34,209 nt of DNA from IMG/VR virus record IMGVR_UViG_3300012928_000021, positions 1 through 34,209 of that record. One strand, given 5' to 3'. Source of the stretch: a virus. Below, in pieces: positions 9,001 to 14,304 of this stretch; the stretch's first letter is position 1; every line of letters begins with the position of its first letter. Under the pieces are notes generated by a model. That model saw only the letters and a program-made list of their open reading frames with translations. It was not told the origin of the DNA and searched no databases. Both the position numbers and the translations under genes were made by a program.

Positions 9001-10405
9001 TTTAGCTCTTTTGATGGACAGAGAAACTCCTAGAGATAAAGGTTTCTTATCTGAATTTGGTCAAAACATGAGCTCTGGACTAGCTCTCGGTTTCGGAGAG
9101 ATAGAAGAGTCGTCCGAAAGGATTTATACACAACTAGGTAGAGATCTTCCACTCGTCTTTAGAGATGGCTTGGTGGATGCAATGCAGGCAGCTTTAGATG
9201 GAACGCAAAGTATAGGGGATTCTTTCAGGCAAATTGGAATAGATCTACTTAAAACAATGCAAAGAGCATTCCTTACTAGTGCCGCTAACAGAATGACATC
9301 AATGGTTGGAGATGTTTTCAACTTAGAAATGAATAGGGGTGGGTATGTAAACGGAGGAAGCGGAGTTAGAGATGATGTTCCTGCCATGCTCATGGGAGGA
9401 GAGTATGTAATAAAGAAAAGCGCTGTAGACAAATACGGAGTAAACTTTTTAGAAAATTTAAATAGAGGTACGTTGCAAGGATATGCAGATGGCGGGGCAG
9501 TTTCATTAAGGGTCGGAGCTCCAATGGTTGCAGAAAGAGAAAAATATGTAGATAAAAATAAATACGGAAACGTAACAAGATATAAGACCAAACAAGCTGG
9601 CATAGGAATAAGTAGCCAACTTTCTGGATATGCAATATCTAATGATCGAGCAATCCAAAAATATTTCAGAGACCAAGAAACTCAATTCCAAGAAGATCTT
9701 GCAACAAAAAAGCAAGAAGAAATGAGGCAAAAGAATAAAGACTACCAGAAAAAAGTTATGAAAAATAGCATCTGGAACGCAATTATAGGAATTGCAGGGG
9801 GAGCACTTTTATCAAAAGGATTAAGCTGGGCTCAAGGAAAATATAGATCAACAGATTTTGCAAAAAATAGAGCTGCAAAAAGAAGAGCAAACAAACTTGA
9901 ATCACAAGGCTACTTTAAGGTAAAAGGTCAAAGTATAGAAAAATCATTTCCAAAACCTTCAGACCAAGCTTTATTTAGATCAGAAGCTCAAAAAGTATTT
10001 AACACTAAAGGTCCAGAGGCTGCTGGAAGATTTTTATATGATAATAATGTAAAAGCTGTTGTAGACAAAGAAGCGATGCAGTTCAATAAAGGAGGAGCCG
10101 TTCCTTCTGTGCTAACTGGCGGAGAGTATGTAATGAGCCCAAGCGCCGTAAAAACTTACGGCTCAACATTAATGAATAGCATAAATTCTGGATCTTTGCA
10201 AACATCGCCGTCAGGAGGCTCGCAAAACTCATCCGTAAGCAATGTATCACATGGAGATGTAAATGTAACAATAAATGTATCGAGCTCTGGAGGCACAGCC
10301 ACTTCTGGAACTGATATAAACTCGAATGAATTTGCAACAAAAGTAAAAAGTGCAGTTATGTCGGTAATAGCAAACGAAAAGAGGGTAGGTGGATCATTAA
10401 GATAA
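2..10405 (+). CDS. Tail tape measure protein, 5'-truncated by window edge
   Basis: Sets tail length and is normally expelled from the tube when DNA is delivered. The frame is open from base 2 to the TAA at 10403-10405 (3467 codons), so the GTG at 122 is internal and the true start lies upstream. Residues are numbered here from base 2. About residues 1-390 match the TP901/PhageMin_Tail N-terminal region (conserved stretch SISEFNKSLEASNARVLAFG near residue 14). A long, helical, Lys/Glu/Gln-rich body follows, interrupted by six [VI]PN[YF] motifs between bases 1517 and 3976. Gly/Ala-rich hydrophobic segments lie near bases 1165-1260, 5230-5460, 6037-6200 and 9765-9830. A Pro/Gly linker sits near 7600-7710. 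Two GGEYV boxes lie near the C-terminus, and the end (EKRVGGSLR) resembles other tape measure C-termini. At 1.5 Å per helical residue this implies a tail of roughly 0.5 µm. The next gene starts one base after the stop. Confidence 0.93.
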   Translation, partial: RNFSRPLGKITGSISEFNKSLEASNARVLAFGASVGIIQGVQSAFASLLRTTVEVEQRLTEINIVMGLTNKQLESFSKSLFAVAKNTAQSFSTVATAATELARQGLSMEETLKRTNDALILTRLTGLDAASAVSGLTAALNTFNKAGLDSTKILSKMAAVDVQFAVSTEDLIDGVSRAGAVAQDAGVSFDQLLGAVTAAQQQTARGGKVIGNSFKTIFTRVQRSSTINRLEELGIAVRDVAGNTLPAIQVLENLSRTYETLADTTKAAVAEQVGGVFQINILKAAIKDLAEENSILARATQISASATDEAYKKNEILNRSMAALASQTATSVKELASIIGDLGFSDQITNYLTILKDQISGIADFLGQDEGESAGSDFAKGLIKGIGNVISGPGLFVGLAILGKLFIKTAGFLAGSAKELLGVVSASQKQKQVQESIVAILAENSGLQKRILAQEGNRAAQEKTILTILQAQSREQQKIAAAAKAIGPGVLRAGFNTNLTRGRSEGHVPNYVSADERMQEKIGAKSGGYTAGSVKSMNLPGEGRVVYNSAEKVKKFPGMQQPAIMPPQSSSAGKKYRKSFEKIHGFNPYANKGLVPNYALDNTPVFGYRTMLENAKISGSNFDLIIDKIQEEYMSAPQNQKGQLMPLNRSNPTFRTYYNKLDSVAEGIKFLDNKGLDRLRDQLIADDKFQGTFDLKKSGVGKVDMTNPLQVLKQTSGRDIFNYLLGNTSRIKTKIPNHYLEFRDKDEGAYSLIDKREGLTKGTKSRRYLNTDDILHDISKRVKYEVDLLKDSKNRQRDAVLERASRDQLALAFDPTRGEAYRKHQELIKRRNVGGMLAQLYRSPVASASPYSMPDEYIKKGEGIKKFRQFGDFSLFRNRAKQKAIEKKFEAQQSSINFGASAKYGALDLLKRSEAGQFYINKQVVQDFENLVNAQDKPLSIKDAEKEVSRRIIVSKDIDDYYSKLDKDFAKGIRGRRRFRGSGSIPNYAMRIGASSVKSIIPPIQSRAKIMQSGAHDETIGLSRLGEILRGRLFTSIKYQKGSGMQDLYISGARGGVHKYKKGAPPPKGFSSWREFNDSHGIASVHANSVGVGAKGYRRLKLNKIDSIVSQGKLLKVDPNLLNQGLIPNFMLKRLKTVSQAVKMYKQDTGQFGLLGKSFWSRRTNDIKLRESNYDDVRQFLNSSAFRSLPDAERNKIIKDLRNQSETLNLNDVTRPYFQYGNPDYEGRVFSSKGLIPNFTKLMSSSAGQILSKNPQYSGAVGDAIAREASFGLTPKVVSAPSLKSSRNPGLAVVNKEQEGGLLSNARKLHGGLNPNKKDSAVPNYAINPVGLSEVLQLRKRSIQTIDSAGLNSLKKSFKRAASVIDKFSASGKASKQFLDNLGKQYAQSSVLIKEANLRTKASLGTLGGESAERQQFMRQQFRRDALEGLGSRGGTIGELAKNLQQSKNFEKDLLFQMGVAAKSGDTETLKGLEKINKTLNKSADSAMDQPKTLARELEKNLQAQSDFSRREERFMGNKGYDRRELRKHLAQDFLSSRNIKTESPEQALATIDKMGKRGREDFTQYAAKERGVMSSNAALARAGFESGMFRQMTKDSVTMGGPNSKKFISTLSSLQKSLDTGDVRGRKELTKDLMTQAARIAKDPAEASKMQSMIAAMNAEQKNKERDRKRERTQRTAQRQIAQGGFLNRITGAFNAGRSGAELRGGGSFLSRGAQSISRGAGRVAGGFKPAMQKFATQGMGSFGGQVGLGLSFIAPMLGGMVANRTAREDRSSLVDGQYRVGDRGGDVASSTLTGLGMGAIFGLPGAIVGAASGFIMSMKNATLSIDEQIKVREKEINLIGQNLQAAQSIQNLSNERAVAFSQGDFDKVNQIDAATNRALAGINDAQILRKLATSGGDPKAISDVQKQLQDDMSNAVSIQNFGVALKNSDQRKAAKNAGVAMGSIIAQSIRNEDADEFKVIEALQKIQTSSAVGQRKLTELGIDGTGGLNAIRKRAAGQQGLLSGGFERTGAVAGGLAGAGLGLKAGGLLAAAGLTVGTGGLALPLLLAAGLGTAGAFAGRGIDSSIAESDLKEARSLGADEIGELSALVEAGAMTETQMQALTAAFREGEISIGDIAKEAEDAVVQFQKIKKSADRASAALFDIEKSFNKTISKMAIDLEVDKIRQGATARADSSNAQFASQFLSPINASDFLAREQSRILGIQAQSNISNFERESDINFLRQVKQNSKNLSLTAPQMDFIRSTVESRGAAPIETMIRQRQMGGTMKMNLGTGELNDIFKSVGFDGVGDFERAQRAGGTAVSDRFKMPTEKNARSNLMQIFGTTQDQKGIDEEERIVKEIIQNLGSIRETGIFTTQFSKALDSKGAENLTEILDAQRERLRVIQEQILAQRKALSVQIAQNKIQAKIQTELEVLQQDLQNRDIDAQTNMMRNRGVAETRKSFFGFQASNPDLFRGISSDETENQRQAGLRKQMFQEDLRIKKQEALNTFKREAARLLSEKALVDALNGLKSAIDNQLNIASEEGNQQIGPVAVTPPGKGTVIGPATKTSPGGGTAISRGGTVLSPAAKKDITEKSKDIEFQRQEIKERQKELDINRSTLNRLAGGKDLKGGQIEELEQLAKDIRAADKLSNELPTFLGISTGDSPRKKAMDKIRSRIRDDFKGIKTKNVRMVDPPQFVPSTGGHVNIPTTKYAVKTPKTGNQLLSQIGPQIATMSQNAMSIKGQIKEGEDAIENAKKIIEERQKEISRIEEEAAESVVRLSNTLSGENLDLSNINFENTKNAINQVLATGDIDKAYEMFNQNVESLLADDPSGLIAEKVNSLGSILKSLKGGLNEFERQFDVNEALNSVQEFNQSLKFSTYSSGGRQRINENRNIRTRAAAGSRAVDAVADQIGRQREFQIAMQDPTATSADRARARIAFESSSIGTKDQRDRLMSMQNDFANQNNALVSAQMSKQLFEAQLKQNENDPAAKDGLASANKQIQDLEQAMKTLDKSMNDLALLMDRETPRDKGFLSEFGQNMSSGLALGFGEIEESSERIYTQLGRDLPLVFRDGLVDAMQAALDGTQSIGDSFRQIGIDLLKTMQRAFLTSAANRMTSMVGDVFNLEMNRGGYVNGGSGVRDDVPAMLMGGEYVIKKSAVDKYGVNFLENLNRGTLQGYADGGAVSLRVGAPMVAEREKYVDKNKYGNVTRYKTKQAGIGISSQLSGYAISNDRAIQKYFRDQETQFQEDLATKKQEEMRQKNKDYQKKVMKNSIWNAIIGIAGGALLSKGLSWAQGKYRSTDFAKNRAAKRRANKLESQGYFKVKGQSIEKSFPKPSDQALFRSEAQKVFNTKGPEAAGRFLYDNNVKAVVDKEAMQFNKGGAVPSVLTGGEYVMSPSAVKTYGSTLMNSINSGSLQTSPSGGSQNSSVSNVSHGDVNVTINVSSSGGTATSGTDINSNEFATKVKSAVMSVIANEKRVGGSLR
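1517..3976 (+). repeat. Six recurring [VI]PN[YF] motifs in the tape measure protein
   Basis: Six short motifs of the form G/S-x-[VI]-P-N-[YF] occur in the N-terminal third of the protein: GHVPNY (1517-1534), GLVPNY (1778-1795), GSIPNY (2948-2965), GLIPNF (3374-3391), GLIPNF (3701-3718) and SAVPNY (3959-3976). Several are preceded by Asn-Lys-Gly or Ser-Lys-Gly. The spacers are about 87, 390, 142, 109 and 86 residues long and do not resemble each other. The same hexamer is not seen in the rest of the protein. I recall similar GxVPNF-type motifs in other large phage virion proteins, but know of no established function. Confidence 0.75.
9332..10204 (+). repeat. Two GGEYV boxes at the tape measure C-terminus
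   Basis: Two copies of a motif run N-[RK]-G-G-x-V ... VPxxLxGGEYVxxxSAVxxYG, followed by an Asn-x-Gly-x-Leu segment. The first begins at 9332 (VPAMLMGGEYVIKKSAV) and the second at 10085 (VPSVLTGGEYVMSPSAV). They are about 250 residues apart and separated by a charged helix and a hydrophobic segment (IWNAIIGIAGGALL, near base 9770). Boxes with this GGxVPxxLxxGEYV pattern are common at tape measure C-termini. Their role is not known to me; binding to the tail tip is a guess. Confidence 0.7.
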
Positions 10406-10406
10406 A

Positions 10407-11237
10407 ATGAAAGGATATGTACACAATTCAGATCAATCTTTTCATTTAAACGGACTAGCAATATCAGGAGTTCAATCTTTAAATGCAAACTATCAAATAC
10501 CTACAGAAGATAATAATTTTCTTGGCTATGTAGGTCCAGCAGATCTAATTCAAAATGCTCCTGGTGTGGCTAGGTTTTCTCTTGATAGGGTTATGATAAC
10601 ATCAGACGAACCGATCACAGAACTTATAGCGGCAGAGACTGGGTTTGATGGCGGTATAGAGTATAATTCTCAATATATTAATTTTCAAAGTGGTTTTATA
10701 GACTCCTACCAATGTTCTTTTGCTGTAGACAGTCTGGCTGAATCAAATATATCAATATCGGCATACGGAGAAGTTGGGCCAAATGTAATAATAAAAAGAA
10801 ATACTCAAAAACAAAACGAATTATTCATTCCATCAAGCAGTGGAATATCCATAGATTTTGATGGTAGAGAAACTAATCGAGTTGTAAGTTTTGCTTTTGA
10901 AATGAATGCAGAACATAAACCAGTATACAAGATTGGCTCTATTTTCCCTTGTGAAGTTGTACTAGGCACTCCTATAAAACAAAAGTTTTCAATAGAGATG
11001 GAAGTTGATGATTATAAATCAAAAAATGTATATGATTACATGAGAACAGGAACGCACTTTGAAACCATTAGGGTAACTTTAAAAAATCAATGCGGAAGCC
11101 AAGAACAAGTACAATATGTATTCAGGGATGCCCATTTACTTTCTCAAGATTTTTCAACAAACTCTGAAAATGATACAAGTATAAATTTAAGTTACTCTAC
11201 AGTGTCCAGAGATAAACCTGAGATATTATATATATGA
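10407..11237 (+). CDS. Two-domain tail-tube-fold-like protein (paralogue 1)
   Basis: A 276-aa β-rich protein directly behind the tape measure gene, starting one base after its stop and overlapping the next gene by ATGA. It aligns by eye with the products at 11234-11995 and 30566-31738. The first half has ARFSLDRVMITSDEP followed by FQSGFIDSY. The second half has IGSIFPCEVVLG, KQKFSIEMEV and FRDAHLLSQDFSTNSE. The two halves repeat one scheme: a β-strand with an acidic turn, then an [SG]-[GA]-hydrophobic-x-S-[YQ] strand. This suggests a duplicated tail-tube or distal-tail β-sandwich fold, as in the rings between tube and tip of lambda-type tails. The exact role (hub ring, tube terminator or distal tail protein) is inference from position. 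No signal peptide or membrane segment is visible. Confidence 0.6.
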   Translation: MKGYVHNSDQSFHLNGLAISGVQSLNANYQIPTEDNNFLGYVGPADLIQNAPGVARFSLDRVMITSDEPITELIAAETGFDGGIEYNSQYINFQSGFIDSYQCSFAVDSLAESNISISAYGEVGPNVIIKRNTQKQNELFIPSSSGISIDFDGRETNRVVSFAFEMNAEHKPVYKIGSIFPCEVVLGTPIKQKFSIEMEVDDYKSKNVYDYMRTGTHFETIRVTLKNQCGSQEQVQYVFRDAHLLSQDFSTNSENDTSINLSYSTVSRDKPEILYI

Positions 11238-11995
11238 GGTACATAAGACATCAAGAATGCGAAATAGAAATTAATAGTAATAAATTTTTCGCAAAAAGGG
11301 CTACTCTTTCAGCTGGATCATCTGTACAAGACAACAGAGTTTACGGAGGAGGATTAAGATCTTATTCTTCAACGTCTGCTTTAGAAGCTTCTGTAGAATT
11401 TTCTTACTATATAACTGGAGATAATGACCCATTAATAGCATTAACAGGGACTCATTCTTGTACAGGGAAATTTTGTGGAATAGAGTTCTCAGGAGCATAC
11501 TTAACAAGTTATAATGTAAATATAGCTCCTTATAGACTTGTAGAATTTTCGGCAGCTTTTTCGATATACAGCGGTTTTAGAAATGAAACTCAAACAGGGT
11601 CTTTTAAAACCGATCCAATGAAATTGGCAAATGGAGCATATACAGAACTGCTAAATTTTAACAAAAATAATATAGGAATTGATTTTCCAAATGATATTAA
11701 TTATAGAGTGAGTTGCGAAAGAACCCCAAACTATGTAATTGGTCATGAATATCCTCAAGATGTCAGACTTGGAAAAGTCGAAAAATCAATTTCAGTCGTA
11801 GGAGAAAATGTAGGTTCTATAATAAACTTTTCAGGAAAAGATTTTGCAAAAATATCAATATCTCCAAAAAACATAGATTATGCAGCAAGAGGTCAAACTA
11901 TAGAATGCGAAGGAATGATATCGTCTCAAAATCTTGACATTTCATCTAACGGATTAATGAACGGATCTATAGAAATAATAGAAAGCGCAAGATGA
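11234..11995 (+). CDS. Two-domain tail-tube-fold-like protein (paralogue 2)
   Basis: A 253-aa protein translationally coupled at both ends: its ATG overlaps the previous TGA, and its own TGA overlaps the next ATG. Matching segments with its neighbour and with the product at 30566-31738 are VEFSYYITGDNDPLIAL (against FSFSYFLSDMDNEKLF), FSGAYLTSYNVNI (against FTGAFLSSYSMEI), IGHEYPQDVRLGKVEKSISV (against IGSIFPCEVVLG...KFSI) and MISSQNLDISSNG (against LLSQDFSTNSE). Two related β domains are therefore likely. Three cysteines (HSCTGKFC and a later CER) are present, but no metal-site pattern is recognised. Position between tape measure and gpM-like genes points to a ring at the distal end of the tail tube. 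Confidence 0.6.
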   Translation: MRYIRHQECEIEINSNKFFAKRATLSAGSSVQDNRVYGGGLRSYSSTSALEASVEFSYYITGDNDPLIALTGTHSCTGKFCGIEFSGAYLTSYNVNIAPYRLVEFSAAFSIYSGFRNETQTGSFKTDPMKLANGAYTELLNFNKNNIGIDFPNDINYRVSCERTPNYVIGHEYPQDVRLGKVEKSISVVGENVGSIINFSGKDFAKISISPKNIDYAARGQTIECEGMISSQNLDISSNGLMNGSIEIIESAR

Positions 11996-12966
11996 CCCTA
12001 GATTTAAAAAATTTTTGGAATCTCGATGAGAGGGATTTTTATCAAAACTCTAATAATCAAGGTGCAGATTATTACAATTCTTATTCTTCTTTTGTAAAAA
12101 ACTCGAAAACAGATCAAACACTTAAGAACTTTAAATACTCAAACCCTTTTTCTTTTATACCTTCTTATGGGTCTACTGTAAATATAGCATTTGTTAGCGA
12201 TGTAAATAAGTACGGAAATTCATATTTCTTAATGGAGCCAAGAGGATTAAATCGATTAATATTTTCATTAGATTTAAATTTTGAAAATAGAAGTGATGAC
12301 GAATCTGATTTAATAATAAAATATATAAACGAAAGAGAAGGAGCTCTTCATTTTCCTTTTCAAACGTTAGAAAGAGTCGGACTAAGCCAACAAGATGCAT
12401 ACAAGTCTTTATATTCAATGAAACCTTATATGGTACAAGATTTCACTTGCTCTAAAATATCTTCTTCAAATAATTATGTAAATAACAATTCCATAAATTT
12501 ACAATTTGACAATACATTATATAGTCAGCTTAATTCAAAACAGATAATCTATTCAGAATCATTGCCGTCTGAATCAAAAAATATAATTGAAGAATACTGG
12601 AATAAGGGAGAATTAGACATCCAACCATCTTACTCCTTAGATAGAGAAGAAATATATGCATTAAAAAATATTCAACTCGGATCATCTAGAACCTTCAAAG
12701 AAAAAAATGGAATTAACAACAAATTAGTATCGATAGATTTAAAATTTAATGCAATAAAGGATGATGTACTACTCAAGCTTCTTGCTTTTTTTATTTCAAA
12801 ACAAGGGTTTGAAACTTTTCAATTTCAACTGGAAAAACCAGAAAAAAGAAAATTAAATTTTTATTGCAGTGAAATAAATCATACTTTTTTATATATGGAT
12901 TCTCATGATTTAAATGTAAGAATAAATGAAGTTCCAGTTAGAAGAAGATTTTTTCATAAACCTTAG
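11992..12966 (+). CDS. Lambda gpM-like minor tail protein, tandem two-domain
   Basis: A 324-aa protein. Residues about 221-316 follow the lambda gpM layout: a strand with a polar turn (LKNIQLGSSRTFKEKNGIN), then LVSIDLKFNAIKDDVLLKLL, a helix, then ISKQGFETFQFQ and a final strand pair. gpM has the same order, with ATVLESFLEEHGGWKSFLW in the matching place. Residues about 60-185 show a second, looser copy (FSLDLNFENRSDDESDLI, INEREGALHFPFQ). Lambda gpM is about 110 aa with one such domain, so this looks like a duplicated and fused form. It would form part of the tip complex below the tube. The ATG overlaps the preceding stop (ATGA). A 35-base gap to the next gene is one of the few non-coding breaks on this strand. 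Confidence 0.65.
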   Translation: MTLDLKNFWNLDERDFYQNSNNQGADYYNSYSSFVKNSKTDQTLKNFKYSNPFSFIPSYGSTVNIAFVSDVNKYGNSYFLMEPRGLNRLIFSLDLNFENRSDDESDLIIKYINEREGALHFPFQTLERVGLSQQDAYKSLYSMKPYMVQDFTCSKISSSNNYVNNNSINLQFDNTLYSQLNSKQIIYSESLPSESKNIIEEYWNKGELDIQPSYSLDREEIYALKNIQLGSSRTFKEKNGINNKLVSIDLKFNAIKDDVLLKLLAFFISKQGFETFQFQLEKPEKRKLNFYCSEINHTFLYMDSHDLNVRINEVPVRRRFFHKP

Positions 12967-13001
12967 TCGAAAAAACTTAATTTAAAAATATAATAATAGT
13001 T
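12967..13001 (+). promoter_or_regulatory. Short AT-rich gap with TATAAT box before the gpL-like gene
   Basis: These 35 bases are almost all A/T and contain TATAAT at 12989-12994, only 7 bases before the ATG at 13002. No convincing -35 element is seen. The box is so close that a transcript from it would be nearly leaderless. It may be chance in AT-rich DNA or an A-rich translation enhancer. There is no Shine-Dalgarno sequence. Confidence 0.2.
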
Positions 13002-13907
13002 ATGGCATATCTAAAAAAAGAATCTGTAAATGCTGAAATATTTAACCACAGTAAAAATGCTATAATAGAACTGATGGAGATATCAGAAATAGCAAACTCT
13101 GTAGATACTATAAGATTTCATGGGGGAGTAAATGCAACTAATGAATCTATAATCTTTGGAGGTAAGGAATATTTTTATATACCATATGAGGGAAGTGATT
13201 TTTCTACTAGATCAGACGGTCAGATATCAAGACCCACATTAAAAATAATTAATTATAGTGGGTTTTTATCAAAATATATATTAGGAAAAGATGATTTAAT
13301 AAAAGCAAAAGTTAAAAGAATAAGAACTTTTACTAGATTTTTAGACCAAGTAAATTTTGCAAACTATAATGCTGACAAAACCTTCTGGGACAGTTTAGGA
13401 GTAGCTCCAGATCCTGGTGCCACCTTAAGGCCAGACATATGGTATGTTAATCAAAAAATAGAAGAAAATAAATTTTATGTAGAATTTGAGCTATCTAATG
13501 CTCTAGATCTAGAAGGGAACACCCTACCAAGAAGGCAGATAATTAACAATTACTGCACATGGAAGTATAGGGGAAAAGGCTGTAGATATAACGGAGGTGC
13601 TGTAGCAGATTATAATGATACTAATTTTGATACACCTGGATTAAACCCAAGAGGAGAATGGAAAACTTCACAAAATTATGTAGCTGGAGATGTGGTTTTT
13701 TTAGTAACAAAAGAAGTTACAGAAAATAGAAATGTTGTTTATGTATGCACAGACCCTCATACATCAACCGAAGAAACGAGACCATCGATAGACAAAGATC
13801 ACTGGGCGGCAGATGCATGCTCTAAAACACTATACGGTTGCAGGTTAAGATTTGGAGAAGGTAACCCTTTGCCTTTTGGAGGTTTTCCTTCGAGTAGATT
13901 ATATTAA
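13002..13907 (+). CDS. L: Lambda gpL-like minor tail protein with Fe-S cysteine signature
   Basis: A 301-aa tail-tip protein. The C-terminal half carries four cysteines in the gpL arrangement: C185-x8-C194 (NYCTWKYRGKGCRYNG) and C273-x6-C280 (ACSKTLYGCRLRFG), ending in LPFGGFPSSRLY, which is characteristic of the family. Lambda gpL coordinates an iron-sulfur cluster with such cysteines. The N-terminal half is β-rich (ESIIFGGKEYFYIPYEGSDF; PTLKIINYSGFLS). Between the cysteine pairs lie 78 residues, several times longer than I recall for lambda. The extra part (220-268) looks like a small carbohydrate-binding module and is listed separately. The gene lies between gpM-like and gpK-like genes, exactly as in lambda. 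The start follows a 35-base AT-rich gap and has no Shine-Dalgarno sequence. Confidence 0.9.
   Translation: MAYLKKESVNAEIFNHSKNAIIELMEISEIANSVDTIRFHGGVNATNESIIFGGKEYFYIPYEGSDFSTRSDGQISRPTLKIINYSGFLSKYILGKDDLIKAKVKRIRTFTRFLDQVNFANYNADKTFWDSLGVAPDPGATLRPDIWYVNQKIEENKFYVEFELSNALDLEGNTLPRRQIINNYCTWKYRGKGCRYNGGAVADYNDTNFDTPGLNPRGEWKTSQNYVAGDVVFLVTKEVTENRNVVYVCTDPHTSTEETRPSIDKDHWAADACSKTLYGCRLRFGEGNPLPFGGFPSSRLY
13659..13805 (+). other. CBM5/12-like insertion inside the gpL-like protein
   Basis: Residues 220-268 show the pattern W-x5-Y-x2-G-D-V-V ... Y-V-C-x3-H ... P-x6-W: WKTSQNYVAGDVVF, then VVYVCTDPH, then RPSIDKDHW. This matches the aromatic/Gly-Asp skeleton of family 5/12 chitin-binding modules and of related small modules in phage tail proteins. 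It lies exactly between the two cysteine pairs of gpL, so both flanking halves of the cluster-binding core are kept. A sugar-binding role is inference from the pattern only. Confidence 0.5.
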
Positions 13908-13909
13908 TC

Positions 13910-14299
13910 ATGGAAGAATTTTTAAAAGAAATAAAAAAAATATCAAAATCTAAAAGCGAAATTGAAATTTGTGGTTTTTTGCTAAAAAAAAATAAAAAAA
14001 TACTAATTAAAGATTGCGAAAATATTGCCATAGATAAAACTTGCAACTTTCAAATATCCTCAAAAGACTATATAGATGCATGGGAACAAGCTGAAATAAT
14101 AGCTATTTATCATTCTCATCCTAAAAGTTCTGAAAAATTAAGTGAAATTGATATTTCGATAGCTGATGAAATGATGATACCAATAATAGTATACTCTAAT
14201 AAAAATAATAAATTTAACATTTTTACACCAGAAGGTATTAATAAAAATAAAACTCTAAAAGATCTAGAAAAAAGTGTAGTATTAGGTGTAAAGGGCTAA
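13910..14299 (+). CDS. JAB/JAMM metallopeptidase, gpK N-terminal-domain-like tail assembly protein
   Basis: A 129-aa protein with a complete JAMM zinc site: E19 in EICGFLL, then H68-S-H70-P followed by S78-x2-D81, which fits H-x-H-x7-S-x2-D exactly. Lambda gpK joins this domain to an NlpC/P60 peptidoglycan hydrolase. Here the protein ends at about 129 residues and carries only the peptidase half. It sits immediately before the ubiquitin-like gpI gene, the pairing of JAB peptidase and β-grasp partner known from phage tail operons. The probable role is proteolytic processing or another step of tip assembly, with gpI the most obvious partner. The start lies two bases after the previous stop and has no Shine-Dalgarno sequence. 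Confidence 0.88.
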   Translation: MEEFLKEIKKISKSKSEIEICGFLLKKNKKILIKDCENIAIDKTCNFQISSKDYIDAWEQAEIIAIYHSHPKSSEKLSEIDISIADEMMIPIIVYSNKNNKFNIFTPEGINKNKTLKDLEKSVVLGVKG

Positions 14300-14304
14300 G
14301 GTTT
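14290..14304 (+). promoter_or_regulatory. Shine-Dalgarno-like site of the gpI-like gene
   Basis: AAAGGG at 14290-14295 lies nine bases before the ATG at 14305, overlapping the end of the JAB gene. It is the only clear Shine-Dalgarno-like match seen before a gene in this window. A second AAGG at 14298-14301 is too close to the start to be useful. Confidence 0.4.

Noticed and set aside
9124-9603. 159-codon open frame on the minus strand inside the tape measure gene
   Set aside because: It lies antisense to a strongly supported coding region, has low-complexity Ser/Leu/Pro content and no recognisable motif. The same applies to the other minus-strand frames within plus-strand genes.
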